Notes: a model not told the origin generated them from the letters alone. DNA of 64,000 bases from Symbiodinium natans (GCA_905221605.1 CAJNDS010000423.1:78501-142500); one strand, 5' to 3'. Counted from the stretch's first letter, positions 21,647 through 32,335 are shown. Numbers and translations are program-made.

Positions 21647-21894
21647 CTTAGGGTTTAGGGTTTAGGGCTCAGGGTTTGTAAGGGTTTGTTAAGGTTTGAT
21701 ATAGGTTTGTGAAGGCTTGTTCGAGTTTAGGGGTTCGCACTGTTTGGGTTTGGGGGCGTAGATTCGATGGTGAATCTACCCTAAACCAACACCTTGCAAC
21801 CCACAAGCTGTCTTTGTGGTTCGGACCCTAGGAAATTTAAAATCGATGGAGGCGTGTCTGAGTTGCCATTGATGCCAAGGTCCTTGACTTAGGG

Positions 21895-21947
21895 TTGGGA
21901 TGTTCCCCCTTATACTAACAGTCCTTAATAGGGATTATAGTTCCCAA
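21895..21947. mobile_element. Family 3 half-element
   Basis: It has the left end TTGGGATGTTCCCCCTTATA and the following CAGTCCTTAATAGGG, but no right half. Confidence 0.55.
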
Positions 21948-22230
21948 GTTTAGCGCCTTTAGAGGTACCTCATCATGGCACACATCTAAGGGAAGCTGCT
22001 TGGTCTCTTAGTATGGTCCCTATGCGGGGTATGTAAGGATTCCCCGATTAAGGGAGCAGACCAAGCGACTAGCAACCCTAACAACACATGGAAAGTTCTC
22101 TGCGTGGTAGGGACCAGCAGACCCCCAACCCCAAACCCTAACCCCCCCCCCCCCCCAACCCTAAACTCCAAACCCTAAGCCCCAATCTCCAAAACCTAAG
22201 CCCCCAATACCTCAGCCCCAAGCCCTAAGC

Positions 22231-22266
22231 CCGACTCCTACCTCGGCCCCGGGTGTGCTGATCCCA
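22231..22266 (+). CDS. Candidate exon, SYLGPGC
   Basis: The short block encodes DSYLGPGCADPR and resembles TYLGPLG at 18106. Boundaries are weak. Confidence 0.3.
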
Positions 22267-22828
22267 GGCCGAGGTTTTGGGTTTCGGGCTTAGACGTCCC
22301 ACTCTGCCAATCTTAGGCTTTCTGGTTTTCTTTTGTAAACCCTGAACCCTAAACCCTAAACCCCTAAGGATGTACCTCGAGGTTTTCGTGGCATGCTCCT
22401 AGTGTGGCACTTTTTGTTTCCTTTAGAGGACCTTAACCCAAGGGGCCCCAAACCCAAAACACAGCCCCAGGGGTCCAAGGTAGAGTCTCATGATTGGGGG
22501 TTGGTAGGATTTTGGAGGGCTTCCCACTCAGCTCAGACAGCCTTACCGCCGCCCCCAAACCCCAGCATGCCGGGCTAATCCCGAAACCCTAAACCCGAAA
22601 CCCTAAACCCTGGAACCTCCGGACCGCAAACCCTTAACCACACGTCCGCAGCCCTCGGCGTACCCGAAGCCACGCCCTCAACCCTTAAATAAACCCTAAA
22701 CCCTAAATCCTAAACCCTAAACCCTAAACCCTCAGAGCCTTAAGCCCTAAACCCCCTTAAGCCCTAAAACGTTTAAGCCTTAGGTGCCTTGCACCCTAGA
22801 AGCCTAAAATTCTCCACCCGGTCACCAG

Positions 22829-22871
22829 GCTATCTCACTGACTACACAGCCAACGAGGAGTTTATCAGTGC
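22829..22871 (+). CDS. Candidate exon, GYLTDYT
   Basis: It follows CACCAG and encodes YLTDYTANEEFI. Confidence 0.35.
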
Positions 22872-22899
22872 CTAGCCTGGTGGATCCCTCTGAATACAT

Positions 22900-23108
22900 A
22901 TGTAATTCAATAGATATAATGAGAATATGTATATATATATATTATGTATGTACATATATTGCGTGCATTCTATATGCCATATTGTACGATCTAGCGTGTA
23001 TGTATGTTCCTCGATATGTACATGTACAGATGCATCACAAGCATCTTCGCTGTATATTGCCATCTAACAAGTTTCATAGTTACACGTATCCATGCATATG
23101 TACCGATC

Positions 23109-23139
<31 letters not shown>

Positions 23140-23190
23140 ATATTATATGATGTGTGATATATGTATATATGCACATGTCTATACACACTT
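22900..23190. repeat. AT-rich microsatellite region
   Basis: It holds TATA runs at 22928-22942 and 23108-23136 with AT-rich surroundings. The long frame across it has low complexity. Confidence 0.8.
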
Positions 23191-23404
23191 TTTGCTAGAT
23201 TCCTTGGTGTTTTCGTTTACATTGCATTTTGGTGGGAGGCCCTGGTCTTGTTTATTTCTTAATGCATGGGAGGGGAGGGCGGTTGCTGGCGGTTTTGGTC
23301 CCTAAGCCCTAAACCCCACACCCGCAACTGTAAAAAACTCTAAACCCTACACCCTCAACTGTAAAAAGCTCTAAGCCCTACACCCTCAACTGTAAACCCT
23401 ACAG

Positions 23405-23486
23405 CCTGCGCCCCTCCGAGTGTCGAGGTGACCGCGAGGTCTGCGTGGATGTGAATGCCAACTGTCCGTGGGCAGAGCTGCAGTTG
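23405..23486 (+). CDS. Candidate exon, SECRGDREVC module
   Basis: It follows CTACAG and encodes LRPSECRGDREVCVDVNANC then PWAELQL, ending before GTCATA. Confidence 0.55.
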
Positions 23487-23850
23487 GTCATAAACATAAA
23501 GCCCGAAATCCAGGAAAAGAAGGGGGGGGAAAGGGAGGGGGGGGGGGCGAGACCCGTTCTTTCAGGAGACCTTGCCTTAAAAGGTTTTCGGTCATATGAG
23601 GTGGGGCTTGTGTTTGAGGTATTGGTCATTGCCCAGCTGTCTCCGAACAAAAATTGGTGAGTGTCATGAGGTGTCATTTTTGGGGATCCTAACCCAAAAG
23701 ATCCCTCCTTTGTAGCACCCTAAACCGAATCTAGCCCAACGCCCCATGTAGGAGTCCTCATGCAACCATTTCCCAATAATTTCTAACCCTAAACCCTAAA
23801 CTCTAAGCCCTAAACCCTAAACCCGCATCCTGAACCTGATTCTAACCAGA

Positions 23851-23895
23851 GAGCCCAACACCTCATACGGCACCAAGAGATTCCCACGCCACAAG
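23851..23895 (+). CDS. Candidate exon, weak
   Basis: It follows ACCAG and encodes EPNTSYGTKRFPRHK. Confidence 0.3.
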
Positions 23896-24054
23896 CCCCC
23901 GTCTTCCTCTTTTTAGGGTTTGGCATTTTTTGTTGGGTTTAGGGTTTAGGGTTTAGGGTTTGGGGAATAGGTTGAAAATATTCCCAATGGAGTCTTGTGC
24001 TCCCTGCCCCGTTAACCCCCACAAATGCTACGCCCGCAAAACCCTCCCTTTAGA

Positions 24055-24320
24055 CCCTATCCCCTAAGCCCCCAAACCCCTGAACCCCGAAACCCCGCAA
24101 CCCCGATTCCCCCAAACCCCTACACCCCGGAACCCCGAAAAAAAACCTAAACCCCTAAGCCCCTAAACCCCCAAACCTCGGAATCCCGAAACCCCTGAAC
24201 CCCTGAACCCCCCAACCCCGAAACCCCTAAACTCAGAAATCCCTCAAACGCCTAAACACCTAAACCCCTAAAACCCTCAAGCCTCAACCCTAAACCCTAA
24301 ACCCTAAACCCCTAAGTCCC
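24055..24320 (-). repeat. CCCC-containing telomere-like mixture
   Basis: CCCCTAAA, CCCCGAAA and CCCCTGAA units are interleaved and poorly homogenised. Confidence 0.8.
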
Positions 24321-24342
24321 CCGTCAACCCTAAAGCTTGCAG

Positions 24343-24390
24343 GTGCGGCAAGAATACGCAAAGGTGTCCGGGATCTGAAGCCTGTTTGCT
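24343..24390 (+). CDS. Candidate exon, CGKNTQRC
   Basis: It follows TTGCAG and encodes CGKNTQRCPGSEACLL. CGKNT recurs at 26243. Confidence 0.45.
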
Positions 24391-24607
24391 GCCGTCTCTC
24401 GGCTCTTCTGCAAGTTGGGTTTCGGGCTTTCGGGTTTGAGTTGGGGGCGGGGTGAAGGGTTCAGGGTCTCAAAGGGTTTGGGGCTGGGGTCAGACCCTGA
24501 ACCCTAAACCCTAAACCCTAAATCCTAAACCCTAACTAAACCCCAAACCCCAAACCCTAAGCCCTAAACCTTAATCAGGGTTTCGGACTTCGACGTCGCA
24601 CCGCAGG

Positions 24608-25060
24608 GTGGGGACACCCCAAGCCGTGGCAGAGGCGTCACTGTCAAGGACAAGCCATCTGCCCACAACTGCGCATTCAATTCAGATCTTGATTTGGTCC
24701 TGGCGCCGAGCTTTGGCGTTCGATTTGGTTGGGGTCCTGACATATGATGTCGCAAATCGCTACCATCAGTCGCTCGTGCAGCGCCTGCAAGAGGCCCCCC
24801 CGCCAGGTTATGCCAAAGTCTCCTTGGCGCAAACCATTCGGGCAGACCGAGCGGCTTTCCTGAAGTTGGCGGAGACAGTTCCGTCTTTGCGGCGCAGCGG
24901 CGCGGGGCGTTGCCGCTGGACGAGCGTTTGCCAACCATCCTTTCGGACCCTACTGTCGGTTACCACCTGTTGCCACTTCCTGCAAGAGCTTCTTCGTCCA
25001 ACCTCAATGCTCAGCCTGAGAAGTAACTCTAAGCCAGAAGCCCTGAACCCGAAGGTCATG
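24608..25060 (+). CDS. Coding-like relic in two frames
   Basis: One frame includes DVANRYHQSLVQRLQEAPPP and SLAQTIRADRAAFLKLAETV. The other includes GALPLDERLPTILSDPTVGY then HLLPLPA. Protein-like text passes from one frame to the other near 24880, suggesting a frameshifted relic, possibly of a retroelement capsid-like ORF. The family is not established. Confidence 0.35.
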
Positions 25061-25099
25061 GTCGTTTTGTTATCCCTCTTACCCTAAACCCTCATTCAG

Positions 25100-25152
25100 G
25101 CAGATTGGCGTCTCGGGCAAACCCTGCGCCGCTTGTGTTTCGGAGCCGTGGA
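25100..25152 (+). CDS. Candidate exon, KPCAAC
   Basis: It follows TTCAG and encodes QIGVSGKPCAACVSEPWN. Confidence 0.4.
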
Positions 25153-25164
25153 ACCTAAACGGTT

Positions 25165-25275
25165 TTGGGTTTAGGGTGTAGGGTTTAGGGTTTAGGGTTT
25201 AGGGTTTAGGGTTTAGGGTTTAGTAAACCCTAAACCCTAAACCCTAAACCCTAAACCCTAAACCCTAAACCCCAA
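25165..25275. repeat. Head-to-head telomeric inverted repeat
   Basis: TTTAGGG units run into CCCTAAA units at about 25223 with only a few bases at the centre, making a near-perfect hairpin of about 100 bp. Confidence 0.9.
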
Positions 25276-25686
25276 AGCCTCAACCCCTACCCTCCACACA
25301 TCCAAGACAATCGAGGATGCTCAGCCCCTTCAAACGCGAAAGAAGGCTGCCGTTTCCCATTCCCAGCTTACTGGGGAAACGAAGCCCGAAACTCCCAGGC
25401 CCCTAAGCCCGAAGCCCCTGAACGCCTAAACCTCTCTACCCTACACCCTAGACCTAAACCCTAAACACCTACACCCTACACCCTAAACACCTACACCCTA
25501 CACCATAAACCCCCTACACCCTAAACCCCAAACACCTAAGCACCTAAACCGCTAAAACCCTAAACCCTAAACCCTAAACCCCTAAAACCCGAAACCCTAA
25601 ACCCCTAAACCCCTAAAAACCCTAAAGCCCTAAAACCCTAAACCTATAGAACCCTTAAGCACCTAAACCCCTGCTGGCGGTCCCAG

Positions 25687-25760
25687 GTCGAAGGCCGCAC
25701 TGGTCTGCCCCTGCGGCGAGGCGGAGAGGCAGTGCGACGTGCTGGACTACACGTCCACAG
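25687..25760 (+). CDS. Candidate exon, CPCG module
   Basis: It follows CCCAG in phase 1 and encodes SKAALVCPCGEAERQCDVLD then YTSTG. It parallels CPCGTNAKMC at 8956. Confidence 0.55.
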
Positions 25761-26117
25761 GCGGCTCCCAAAACCTTTTCAAGACCCCTAACTAGTGGGT
25801 TTAGGGTTTAGGGTTTAGGGCTTAGGGTTTAGGGTTTAGGGTTTAGGGGTAGTAACTACTACTATTTGCCAGAGCCCTCCCAACAAAAAGCATGAAAGAA
25901 TAACAATAGAAAACTGCTAATCCCTATGTTGCCTTTGGAAGGAAGGGTTTTTTTGGGGTGTTTTCTTGAGCAAATCGTAGGTTATGAGGGGCTTAGGGCT
26001 AAACAATCCTGAGCCCTGTGCGCTAAGCCTATGTAAACTTCAGGGGAATTCAGGGAGAATAACTCAGGGCAAAAAGAACCCTGAGACCTAAACCCCGTAG
26101 GCTCTCGGTACCCTGGG

Positions 26118-26195
26118 TTCAGGGTTTAGGGTTTAGGGTTTAGGGTTTAGGGTTTAGGGTTAGGGGTTTAGGGTTTAGGGTTTAGGGTTTAGGGC
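26118..26195 (+). repeat. (TTTAGGG)n array
   Basis: About 11 units upstream of the next exon. Confidence 0.95.
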
Positions 26196-26242
26196 CCTGC
26201 AGCCTGAACAGCCCTTGTAACGCGTTGTTGGCCAGTCGCCAG

Positions 26243-26318
26243 GAAAGCCCTCCAACACCACCACCCAGTGCGTGAACCAGGGTGTGAAGTGCCCCTGTGG
26301 CAAGAACACGTCCCTTGG
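26243..26318 (+). CDS. Candidate exon, CPCGKNT module
   Basis: It follows TCGCCAG and encodes KPSNTTTQCVNQGVKCPCGK then NTSLG. KPSN recurs at 26819. Confidence 0.5.
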
Positions 26319-26635
26319 CTTGAGCTCTTGGGGCTTGACCCTATGTGCTGTTCGCCGGTCAGGGTACAAGGTTTTGGTTAAAATCTCGAGATGGCTTTTC
26401 ACGGCCCTTGCTTTGGGCTGGGGGTCTTTTGGATTGAAGCTCTATTCCGGGGTTGCCGTGGATGTCCAACCGTTGCCCTGAACCATGGTTGAAGGCTTAC
26501 ACCCGCGAGAAACTGGTACGATCCTTCCTGCAGGAATCCCCCAAACAGGGATACGCATATTGCCGAAAACCCGCGTTTAAATAGGTAATCCGAAGGGAAT
26601 GTGAACACCGTCAACCTGATCCCCACATCTGCCGG

Positions 26636-26699
26636 TAGACGGCAGTTTCGTGAGAGCCGAGCTCGCCAAGAGCAGCAAGTACCGCAGCTGGCCGAAAAG
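26636..26699 (+). CDS. Candidate exon, basic
   Basis: It follows CGGTAG and encodes GSFVRAELAKSSKYRSWPK before telomere-like units. Confidence 0.35.
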
Positions 26700-26790
26700 G
26701 GTTTAGGGTTTGGGGTTTGGGGTTTGGGGTTTGGGGTTTGGGGCTTAGGGTTTAGGGGTTTGGGGTTTGGGGCTTAGGGTTTAGGGGTTA
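26697..26790 (+). repeat. TTTGGGG-variant array
   Basis: Most units are TTTGGGG rather than TTTAGGG. Confidence 0.9.
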
Positions 26791-26818
26791 CCCTGCAAAC
26801 CACCTGAATATAGTAAAG

Positions 26819-26902
26819 TCGCCCAAGCTCTTTGCCAAGCCCTCCAATAGCAACGCCGGATGCAGAGCATGTTATCCAGAGAAACTCTCCATCCAAAATT
26901 CC
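26819..26902 (+). CDS. Candidate exon, AGCRACYPEK
   Basis: It follows TAAAG and ends at a GTAAAC donor, exactly 28 codons. It encodes SPKLFAKPSNSNAGCRACYP then EKLSIQNS. KPSN..C echoes KPSNTTTQC. Confidence 0.45.
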
Positions 26903-26904
26903 GT

Positions 26905-27275
26905 AAACCCTGAACCCTATACACTCTAAACCCCTAAACCCCTAAACCCCCTAAACCCCCTAAACCCCTAAACCCCTAAACCCCTAAACCCCTAAACCCC
27001 TAAACCCCTAAACCCCTAAACCCCTAAACCCCTAAACCCCTAACCCCCTAACCCCCTAAACCCCTAAACCCCTAAACCCCTAAACCCCTAAACCCCTAAA
27101 CCCCTAAACCCCTAAACCCTAAACCGTCCCTATAAACCCCCATAAACCCCTAAACCCTAAACCCTAAACCGTCCCTATAAACCCCCATAAACCCCTAAAC
27201 CCCTAAACCCCTAAACCCCTAAACCCCTAAACCCCTAAACCCCTAAACCCCTAAACCCCTAAACCCCAAGCCCTA
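26905..27275 (-). repeat. (CCCCTAAA)n octamer array
   Basis: About 40 octamer units make it one of the longest arrays. A CCCTAAACCGTCCCTATAAA block occurs twice inside. Confidence 0.95.
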
Positions 27276-27284
27276 TCCCTGCAG

Positions 27285-27338
27285 GCTCACGTGTGCGGAC
27301 CCGAACGCCGTCTTCTCAGATCTAACATGCGACTGTGG
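27285..27338 (+). CDS. Candidate exon, LTCADPN
   Basis: It follows CTGCAG and encodes LTCADPNAVFSDLTCDCG, stopping at GT. Confidence 0.5.
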
Positions 27339-27359
27339 GTTTCAGGCTTTAGGACTTTC

Positions 27360-27940
27360 ACGGTCTGGGGGGTTTCGAACCCTCAACCCCAATCCCTAAA
27401 CCCCAAACCCGGCCGTTTGTCTGCTTCGGGGAGGGAAAGTTGAGGAGTTTGTTCTTCTGCCATTGCGATTCCATGGGTGTACGCCCAGGCCGGTGCACCT
27501 ATCTCAACCTTCAGTACTAGAAAACCCCACCCCCTCTCAACCTGCCCGCCACCCCACTCTCTTGTCTTTTGGGGCCGGCGCTGGTCAACCGCCCAGTGAG
27601 ACCCTGCGAGGGTCCTTGTACCCGCTGGCCGCCCTGGCCCTGGCCCCCCGGCCCGGAAAGGTTCTGAGTTTTTGGCTGTTTTAGCCTTGAGCGCCCTGCG
27701 CCAATCCAGGCTGTCCGCGCACATTGCCTGTCTCCGCTGTCCCTGACCCTGGCCACTTTGGCCTGCCCTGGCCTCCCTGGCCCAACCCAAGCTGTCCACG
27801 CACTTGTTCGGTTTCTGTCTTGGAGGTCCCCAAAAAGGGCGCGGGTGCTGACCCATGTCATGTGTGCTTTGTGTAAAAAATCAAAGAAGGCCTTAACTCC
27901 ATGAGAGTTGTAAGTGGGCGTCCTTGGGGTGGGTGGGTCG
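27360..27940. other. Unassigned GC-rich sequence
   Basis: Minus-strand frames here (27383-27861) are open for up to 157 codons but overlap in two phases and show low-complexity Gly/Arg/Gln composition, so neither is called. Confidence 0.3.
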
Positions 27941-27946
27941 GCAGAC

Positions 27947-28508
27947 TACTGCGCGCTCCCAAGGCGCGCTTCCGATTGGCACGCTAAACCCTAAACCCTA
28001 AACCCTAAACCCTAAACCCTAAACCCTAAACCCTAAACCCTAAACCCTAAACCCTAAACCCTAAACCCTAAATTTAAGAGCCTCCGGCTCAAGCCGCCGA
28101 CCCCGCAGGAGAACAAGTTTCAAGGGGGGAGGGGTTTTTTTCCAAAAGAGCCCCTATGCCTGTGCGAAAACGCCTTGCTCCATAAGTTTACGCGGTGAGG
28201 GGTTTTTTTCCAAAAGAGCCCCTGCGAAAACGCCTATGGTCCATAAGTTTACGCGGTGTGGGTGGCCTGTTCCTCCACGGAAAAGCTGGCGGGGTACCCC
28301 CCCCTACCCCCCCCCCCCCCCCCCGCGTTTTGTGGGGGGTAAGGAGGGAGTTTTCACCTCCTTTTCCCATCCAACACGCCGCCAGGGTCGGCGGACCCTA
28401 AACCCTAAACCCTAAACCCCAAACCCTAAACCCTAAACCCTAACCCCCCCCCTGTCCGAGGATGCTGACGTGGACTACTGCATCCCCAAGTTCAGCGGAG
28501 CCTCGCCT
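27947..28508 (+). CDS. Two candidate DYC exons around arrays and a tandem duplication
   Basis: The first (27947-27984, after GGCAG) encodes DYCALPRRASDWH. The second (28461-28508, after CCGAG) encodes DADVDYCIPKFSGA. The similar DYC[AI]P text supports both. CCCTAAA arrays (27985-28072, 28395-28450) and a duplication of about 65 bp (28127-28256) lie between them. Confidence 0.4.
28127..28256 (+). repeat. Tandem duplication of about 65 bp
   Basis: AGGGGTTTTTTTCCAAAAGA...CATAAGTTTACGCGGTG occurs twice back to back with small indels. Confidence 0.85.
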
Positions 28509-28526
28509 TTTTTTGTGTTTCTTCGG

Positions 28527-28960
28527 AGGGTTTAGGGTTTAGGGTTTAGGGTTTAGGGTTTAGGGTTTAGGGTCTAAAGGGGGTTGTAGGGTTTAGGGGG
28601 GTTTTAGGAGCTTTTACGGGTTTTAGGGGGGGGCGTTGGGGGTTTTAGGGTTTTAGCGGTTTTGGGTGTTTTGGGGGTTTTGGGTTTTTGGGGTTTTTTG
28701 GGGTTTTAGTTTTATTTTTCTTTGGAGGGTTTAGGGGGTTTTGGGGGTTTTGGGTTGGGAATCTAATAGGGGTACTATAATCCCGATTAAGAAAAACTGG
28801 AGGGTTTAGGGGTTTAGCGGGTTTTGGGAGTTTAGGAGGTTGTGGGGTTTGGGGGGGTTTAGGAGTTTTGTGAGTTTTGGGGGTTTAGGGGTTATGGGGT
28901 TTTTTCGGGATTTGGGGGATTCGGGTGTAGGATTTCCAAGGGGGGTCTGGAATGTTGCCT
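28527..28960 (+). repeat. TTTAGGG array decaying into GGGTTTT-rich sequence
   Basis: Perfect units (28527-28575) give way to degenerate GGGTTTTAGG and GGGGTTTT. A family 3 fragment lies at 28757-28795. Confidence 0.8.
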
Positions 28961-29151
28961 CCACAGACCACCCTGACCTACGTAGAGCCTACAGGCCCTT
29001 GATGCCCAGGTGTACGACACATTCTTGGCAGTTCTCTAAATCATGGTACCTTTGCGTACTGTAACTAAGAGGGCTGGTGTTAATCTCCCTCAAGGAATAT
29101 CTATCTTCAATCACAGGATCCGGACTACAATCGAAGGCATATTCCAGAAGC

Positions 29152-29288
29152 CCTAAACCCTAAACCCTAAACCCTAAACCCTAACCCCTAACCCCTAACC
29201 CCTAAACCCTAAACCCTAAACCCTAAACCCTAAACCCTAAACCCTAAACCCTAAACCCTAAACCCTAAACCCTAAACCCTAAACCCCG
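29152..29288 (-). repeat. (CCCTAAA)n array
   Basis: About 19 units. Confidence 0.95.
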
Positions 29289-29802
29289 GAGTCTCTGGCC
29301 GTAAGCCCGACACCCTCAGCTCTCTGTCCTGTGTCTGTTGTCAGCAGCATGGGTGGCGCAGTAGGGATTTGGGTTTAGGGTTTAGGGTTTAGGGTCTAGG
29401 GGTTAGGGCATTCAATGGAACCAACATCTCAAAGATGAAGCCGAAGGGAAGACAAGGACTTCAAGGACGTTTAATGTTTAATGTTTAGGGTTTAGGGTTT
29501 AAGGTTTAGGGTTTAGGGTTTAGGGTTTAGGGTCCCTGATCCATTCCCCAAACTACTGCCTCCTCTTGTGTTGATCGCATGACTTCGGCCGTGCGCAAAG
29601 CCAAAGCCAACACGAAAGCAGGTGGCGTCAGGGACCCTAAGCCCTACCCGAAGCCCTGAGAGTTCCAGGTAGGTCCGGTCCGACCCCCTAAGCCCTAAAC
29701 CCTCGCAGGGTTTAGGGTTTAGGGTTTAGGGTTTCGGGTTTAGGGTTTAGGGTTTAGGGTTTAGGGTCCACCCTTGAACCCTAAAACCGTCCATGGTCCC
29801 AG

Positions 29803-29888
29803 GTGTTTTGGCGAACAGCTGCCCCAGGCCATGCACCCCAGCACAAGAGGGCCGGGGGAACAAGACGTGCATCCAGCAGCCCGGCACG
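29803..29888 (+). CDS. Candidate exon, CPRPC and NKTCIQQP module
   Basis: It follows GTCCCAG and encodes VLANSCPRPCTPAQEGRGNK then TCIQQPGT, ending before GTTCGG. NKTCIQQP matches NKSCIQQP at 2513, about 27 kb away. Confidence 0.6.
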
Positions 29889-30333
29889 GTTCGGAATTTT
29901 GGGTGTGGGGGTTTAGGGTTTGAGGTTTGAGGGTTCAGGGTTTAGGGTTCAGGGTTTTAGGGTCTAGGGTTTTAGGGTCTAGGGTTTTAGGGTTGAGGGT
30001 TTTAGGGTTGAGGGAACTTTGGGAAGTCCAGGTATAGCTTCCTACACATTTAGAATTCATGTAGGCCTCGTTGAACAAAAAGCGGGGTGGGGGGGGGGGG
30101 GGGGTAGCCTTCCTAATTCCCATCTGGGCTCTCTGGACATCGCTCTGGCTTCAGCCAATCTTGGTGTGTTTGGGTCTGGGGTTTCAGCTCTCTTTTTGTT
30201 GGGTTTAACGTTTGTGGCTATTTTTTGGGGGGCTTTCGGGCTTTTGGGGTTTGGGGCTTGAGGATTTGAGGGGGGCAGGGTTTAGAATTGGGCTGCACTT
30301 GCAAGCACAGCGGCATCTTTTAGCCTTTGCCAG

Positions 30334-30478
30334 TCGCGGCCTCAGGACGCACTTGTCGACCACCGGGGAGTTCTTGTCGGAAGCCATCAGCTCTCCTGCA
30401 AGACTTCAGTGAAGGTGTCGTTCTGGGCGGGGGCGTCCGGGAGCTCACGGGAACCCAAACCGTGGATCGTCCGGGCAC
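30334..30478 (+). CDS. Candidate exon
   Basis: It follows TTGCCAG and one frame is open for 48 codons, including RPQDALVDHRGVLVGSHQLS then CKTSVKVSFWAGASG. Telomere-like units follow. Confidence 0.35.
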
Positions 30479-30749
30479 GCAGGGTTTAGGGTTTGGGGTT
30501 TGGGTTTTTGTTGACCCGAAACTCTATATCCTGAGCCCTAGGCGCAGTTACGTCCGAATCCCTTTTTCAAAGGGCCCTTCCAAAATGGGCATGTAGTAAG
30601 CCCCAAACCCCAAAGCCCAAACCCTAAACACAAGTAAAGGAACCTTCAGGATATAGGAGCAACCCCTAAACCCTAAACCCGAAGCCCGTTCTCAGGCTGG
30701 GTAGGAGGACCCTAAGCCCCAAACCCCAAACCCTAAACCGAGGGCTCAG

Positions 30750-30806
30750 GAGGTTTCCGTCTCGGACTGCGGGACCCCGAACCTCCCCCGAAAACATTGG
30801 GGGACC
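30750..30806 (+). CDS. Candidate exon, SDCGTPN
   Basis: It follows GCTCAG and encodes EVSVSDCGTPNLPRKHWG. Confidence 0.4.
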
Positions 30807-30954
30807 AAGGGCTCCCCCATACTATGGGGTCCTCACTTTCCGTGGTGCCGTGCTTAGACCCCCAAAAGGCCCAAACCCTCAACCCTGAACCCTAAACCCT
30901 AAACCCCAAGCCCTAAATGACGGGGGTCAGAGTTTGCCTTCAAAGTCACATCAG

Positions 30955-31014
30955 GTCTCCACTACTCCCTGCATGAGGGACAACTTTCTTGGAAATCCTG
31001 AACCCGAATCTCAA
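30955..31014 (+). CDS. Candidate exon with consensus donor
   Basis: It follows CATCAG and ends at GTAAGT, exactly 20 codons encoding VSTTPCMRDNFLGNPEPESQ. Confidence 0.5.
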
Positions 31015-31024
31015 GTAAGTCCGA

Positions 31025-31145
31025 ACCCCTAAACCCTAAAACCCTAAAACCCTAAAACCCTAAAACCCTAAAGCCCTAAAACCCTAAAACCCTAAAACCC
31101 TAAAACCCTAAAACCCTAAGACCCTAAGACCCTAAAACCCTGAAC
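31025..31145 (-). repeat. (CCCTAAAA)n octamer array
   Basis: About 14 units with one extra A compared with the common heptamer. Confidence 0.95.
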
Positions 31146-31164
31146 CTTGCACCCTCAAAATCAC

Positions 31165-31208
31165 CCTGCCCCGGTGCTTCCGGCCCGGGGAGGGTTGCCC
31201 ACCGCAGT
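31165..31208 (+). CDS. Candidate exon, RCFRPGEGC
   Basis: It encodes ITLPRCFRPGEGCPPQ. Boundaries are weak. Confidence 0.35.
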
Positions 31209-31352
31209 TGGCCCTATCTAAACCCTAAAGCCTAAACCCTGAACCCTAAACCCTGAACCCTGAACTCCCTAAACCCGACCCCCTAAACCCTAAACCCTAA
31301 ACCCTACTTTCAGAAAGCCCCTCCCCCCTCCTCCCAAGTGCTGCTGGCTTAG

Positions 31353-31425
31353 GCTGCGTGAAGCCGGGCAACTGCCTACCGGGCCAAAACATGCAGAAAT
31401 GTGTGCGGCCTCAGTACCCCAATAC
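31353..31425 (+). CDS. Candidate exon, GNCLPGQNMQKC module
   Basis: It follows GGCTTAG and encodes GCVKPGNCLPGQNMQKCVRP then QYP. Confidence 0.55.
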
Positions 31426-31434
31426 TTTTATGTA

Positions 31435-31610
31435 AGGGTTTAGGGCTTAGGATTTAGGGTTTAGGATTTAGGGTTTAGGGTTTACAGGGTTTATAGGGTT
31501 TATAGGGTTTATAGGGTTTATAGGGTTTTATAGGGTTTTATAGGGTTTTATAGGGTTTATAGGGTTTTATAGGGTTTTATAGGGCTTTATAGGGTTTTAT
31601 AGGGTTTTGG
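31435..31610 (+). repeat. TTTATAGGG-variant array
   Basis: Units change from TTTAGGG to TTTATAGGG and TTTTATAGGG along the array. Confidence 0.9.
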
Positions 31611-31866
31611 GCTACTAAAAGGGAGAGGAGTCCTTTGCGCCCTCAACGGGATCCTGCATTCGCACGCCCGGGTCAACGGCTACAGGCGACCGAAGCCCTT
31701 CGCCGGTCATGACAGATGGATTCGGTTGAGGGTGTAGGCTTTGGGGTCTAGCTAGGGCTTAGGGTTTGGGGTTTAGGGTTTAGGGTTTGGGGTTTGGGGT
31801 TTAGGGTTTGGGGTTTCGGGTTTAGGGTTCAGGGTGTTTGGGTTTAGGGTTTAGGGTCGCAGCTCA

Positions 31867-31922
31867 GGCCCCTCCGGAACGCACATTCCCACATGGAAGC
31901 AGTGCAAGGACTCCCTTGAGGG
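31867..31922 (+). CDS. Candidate exon, THIPTWKQC
   Basis: It follows GCTCAG and encodes PSGTHIPTWKQCKDSLEG. Confidence 0.45.
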
Positions 31923-31929
31923 GGGGCCG

Positions 31930-32330
31930 GGGTTTAGGGTTTGGGGTTTAGGTTTTCGGTTTTTAGGGTATTTAGGGTTTAGGGTTTTAGGGTCTTCGGG
32001 TATTTAGGGTTTTAGGGTTTGGGGGTTTGAGGGTCTTGGGGTATTTCGGGTTTTAGGGTTTAGGGTTTTAGGGTCTTAGGGTATTTCGGGTTTAGGGTTG
32101 AGGGTCTTAGGGTATTTAGGCTTTTAGGGTTGAGGGTTTTAGGGTCTTAGGGTATTTCGGGGTTTAGGGTTTAGGGTTTAGGCTTTTAGGGTCTTAGGGT
32201 ATTTAGGGTTTAGGCTTTTAGGGTCTTAGGGTATATAAGGTTTTAGGGTTTAGGGTTTTAGGGTCTTAGGGTATTTAGGGTTTTAGGGTTGAGGGCTTTA
32301 GGGTCTTAGGGTTTGGTTTTAGGGTATTAT
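31930..32330 (+). repeat. Higher-order telomere-like repeat, about 24-bp period
   Basis: A compound unit GGGTTTTAGGGTCTTAGGG-TATTTA recurs about 12-14 times with small changes. Confidence 0.85.
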
Positions 32331-32335
32331 TTTCC

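Noticed and set aside
22868-23305. 145-codon Tyr/Ile-rich ORF
   Set aside because: It runs through AT microsatellites; low complexity and no motif.
27383-27861. 157-codon and 114-codon minus-strand ORFs
   Set aside because: Two frames are open over the same stretch with Gly/Arg/Gln-biased composition, as expected for GC-rich non-coding DNA. Not excluded, but unsupported.
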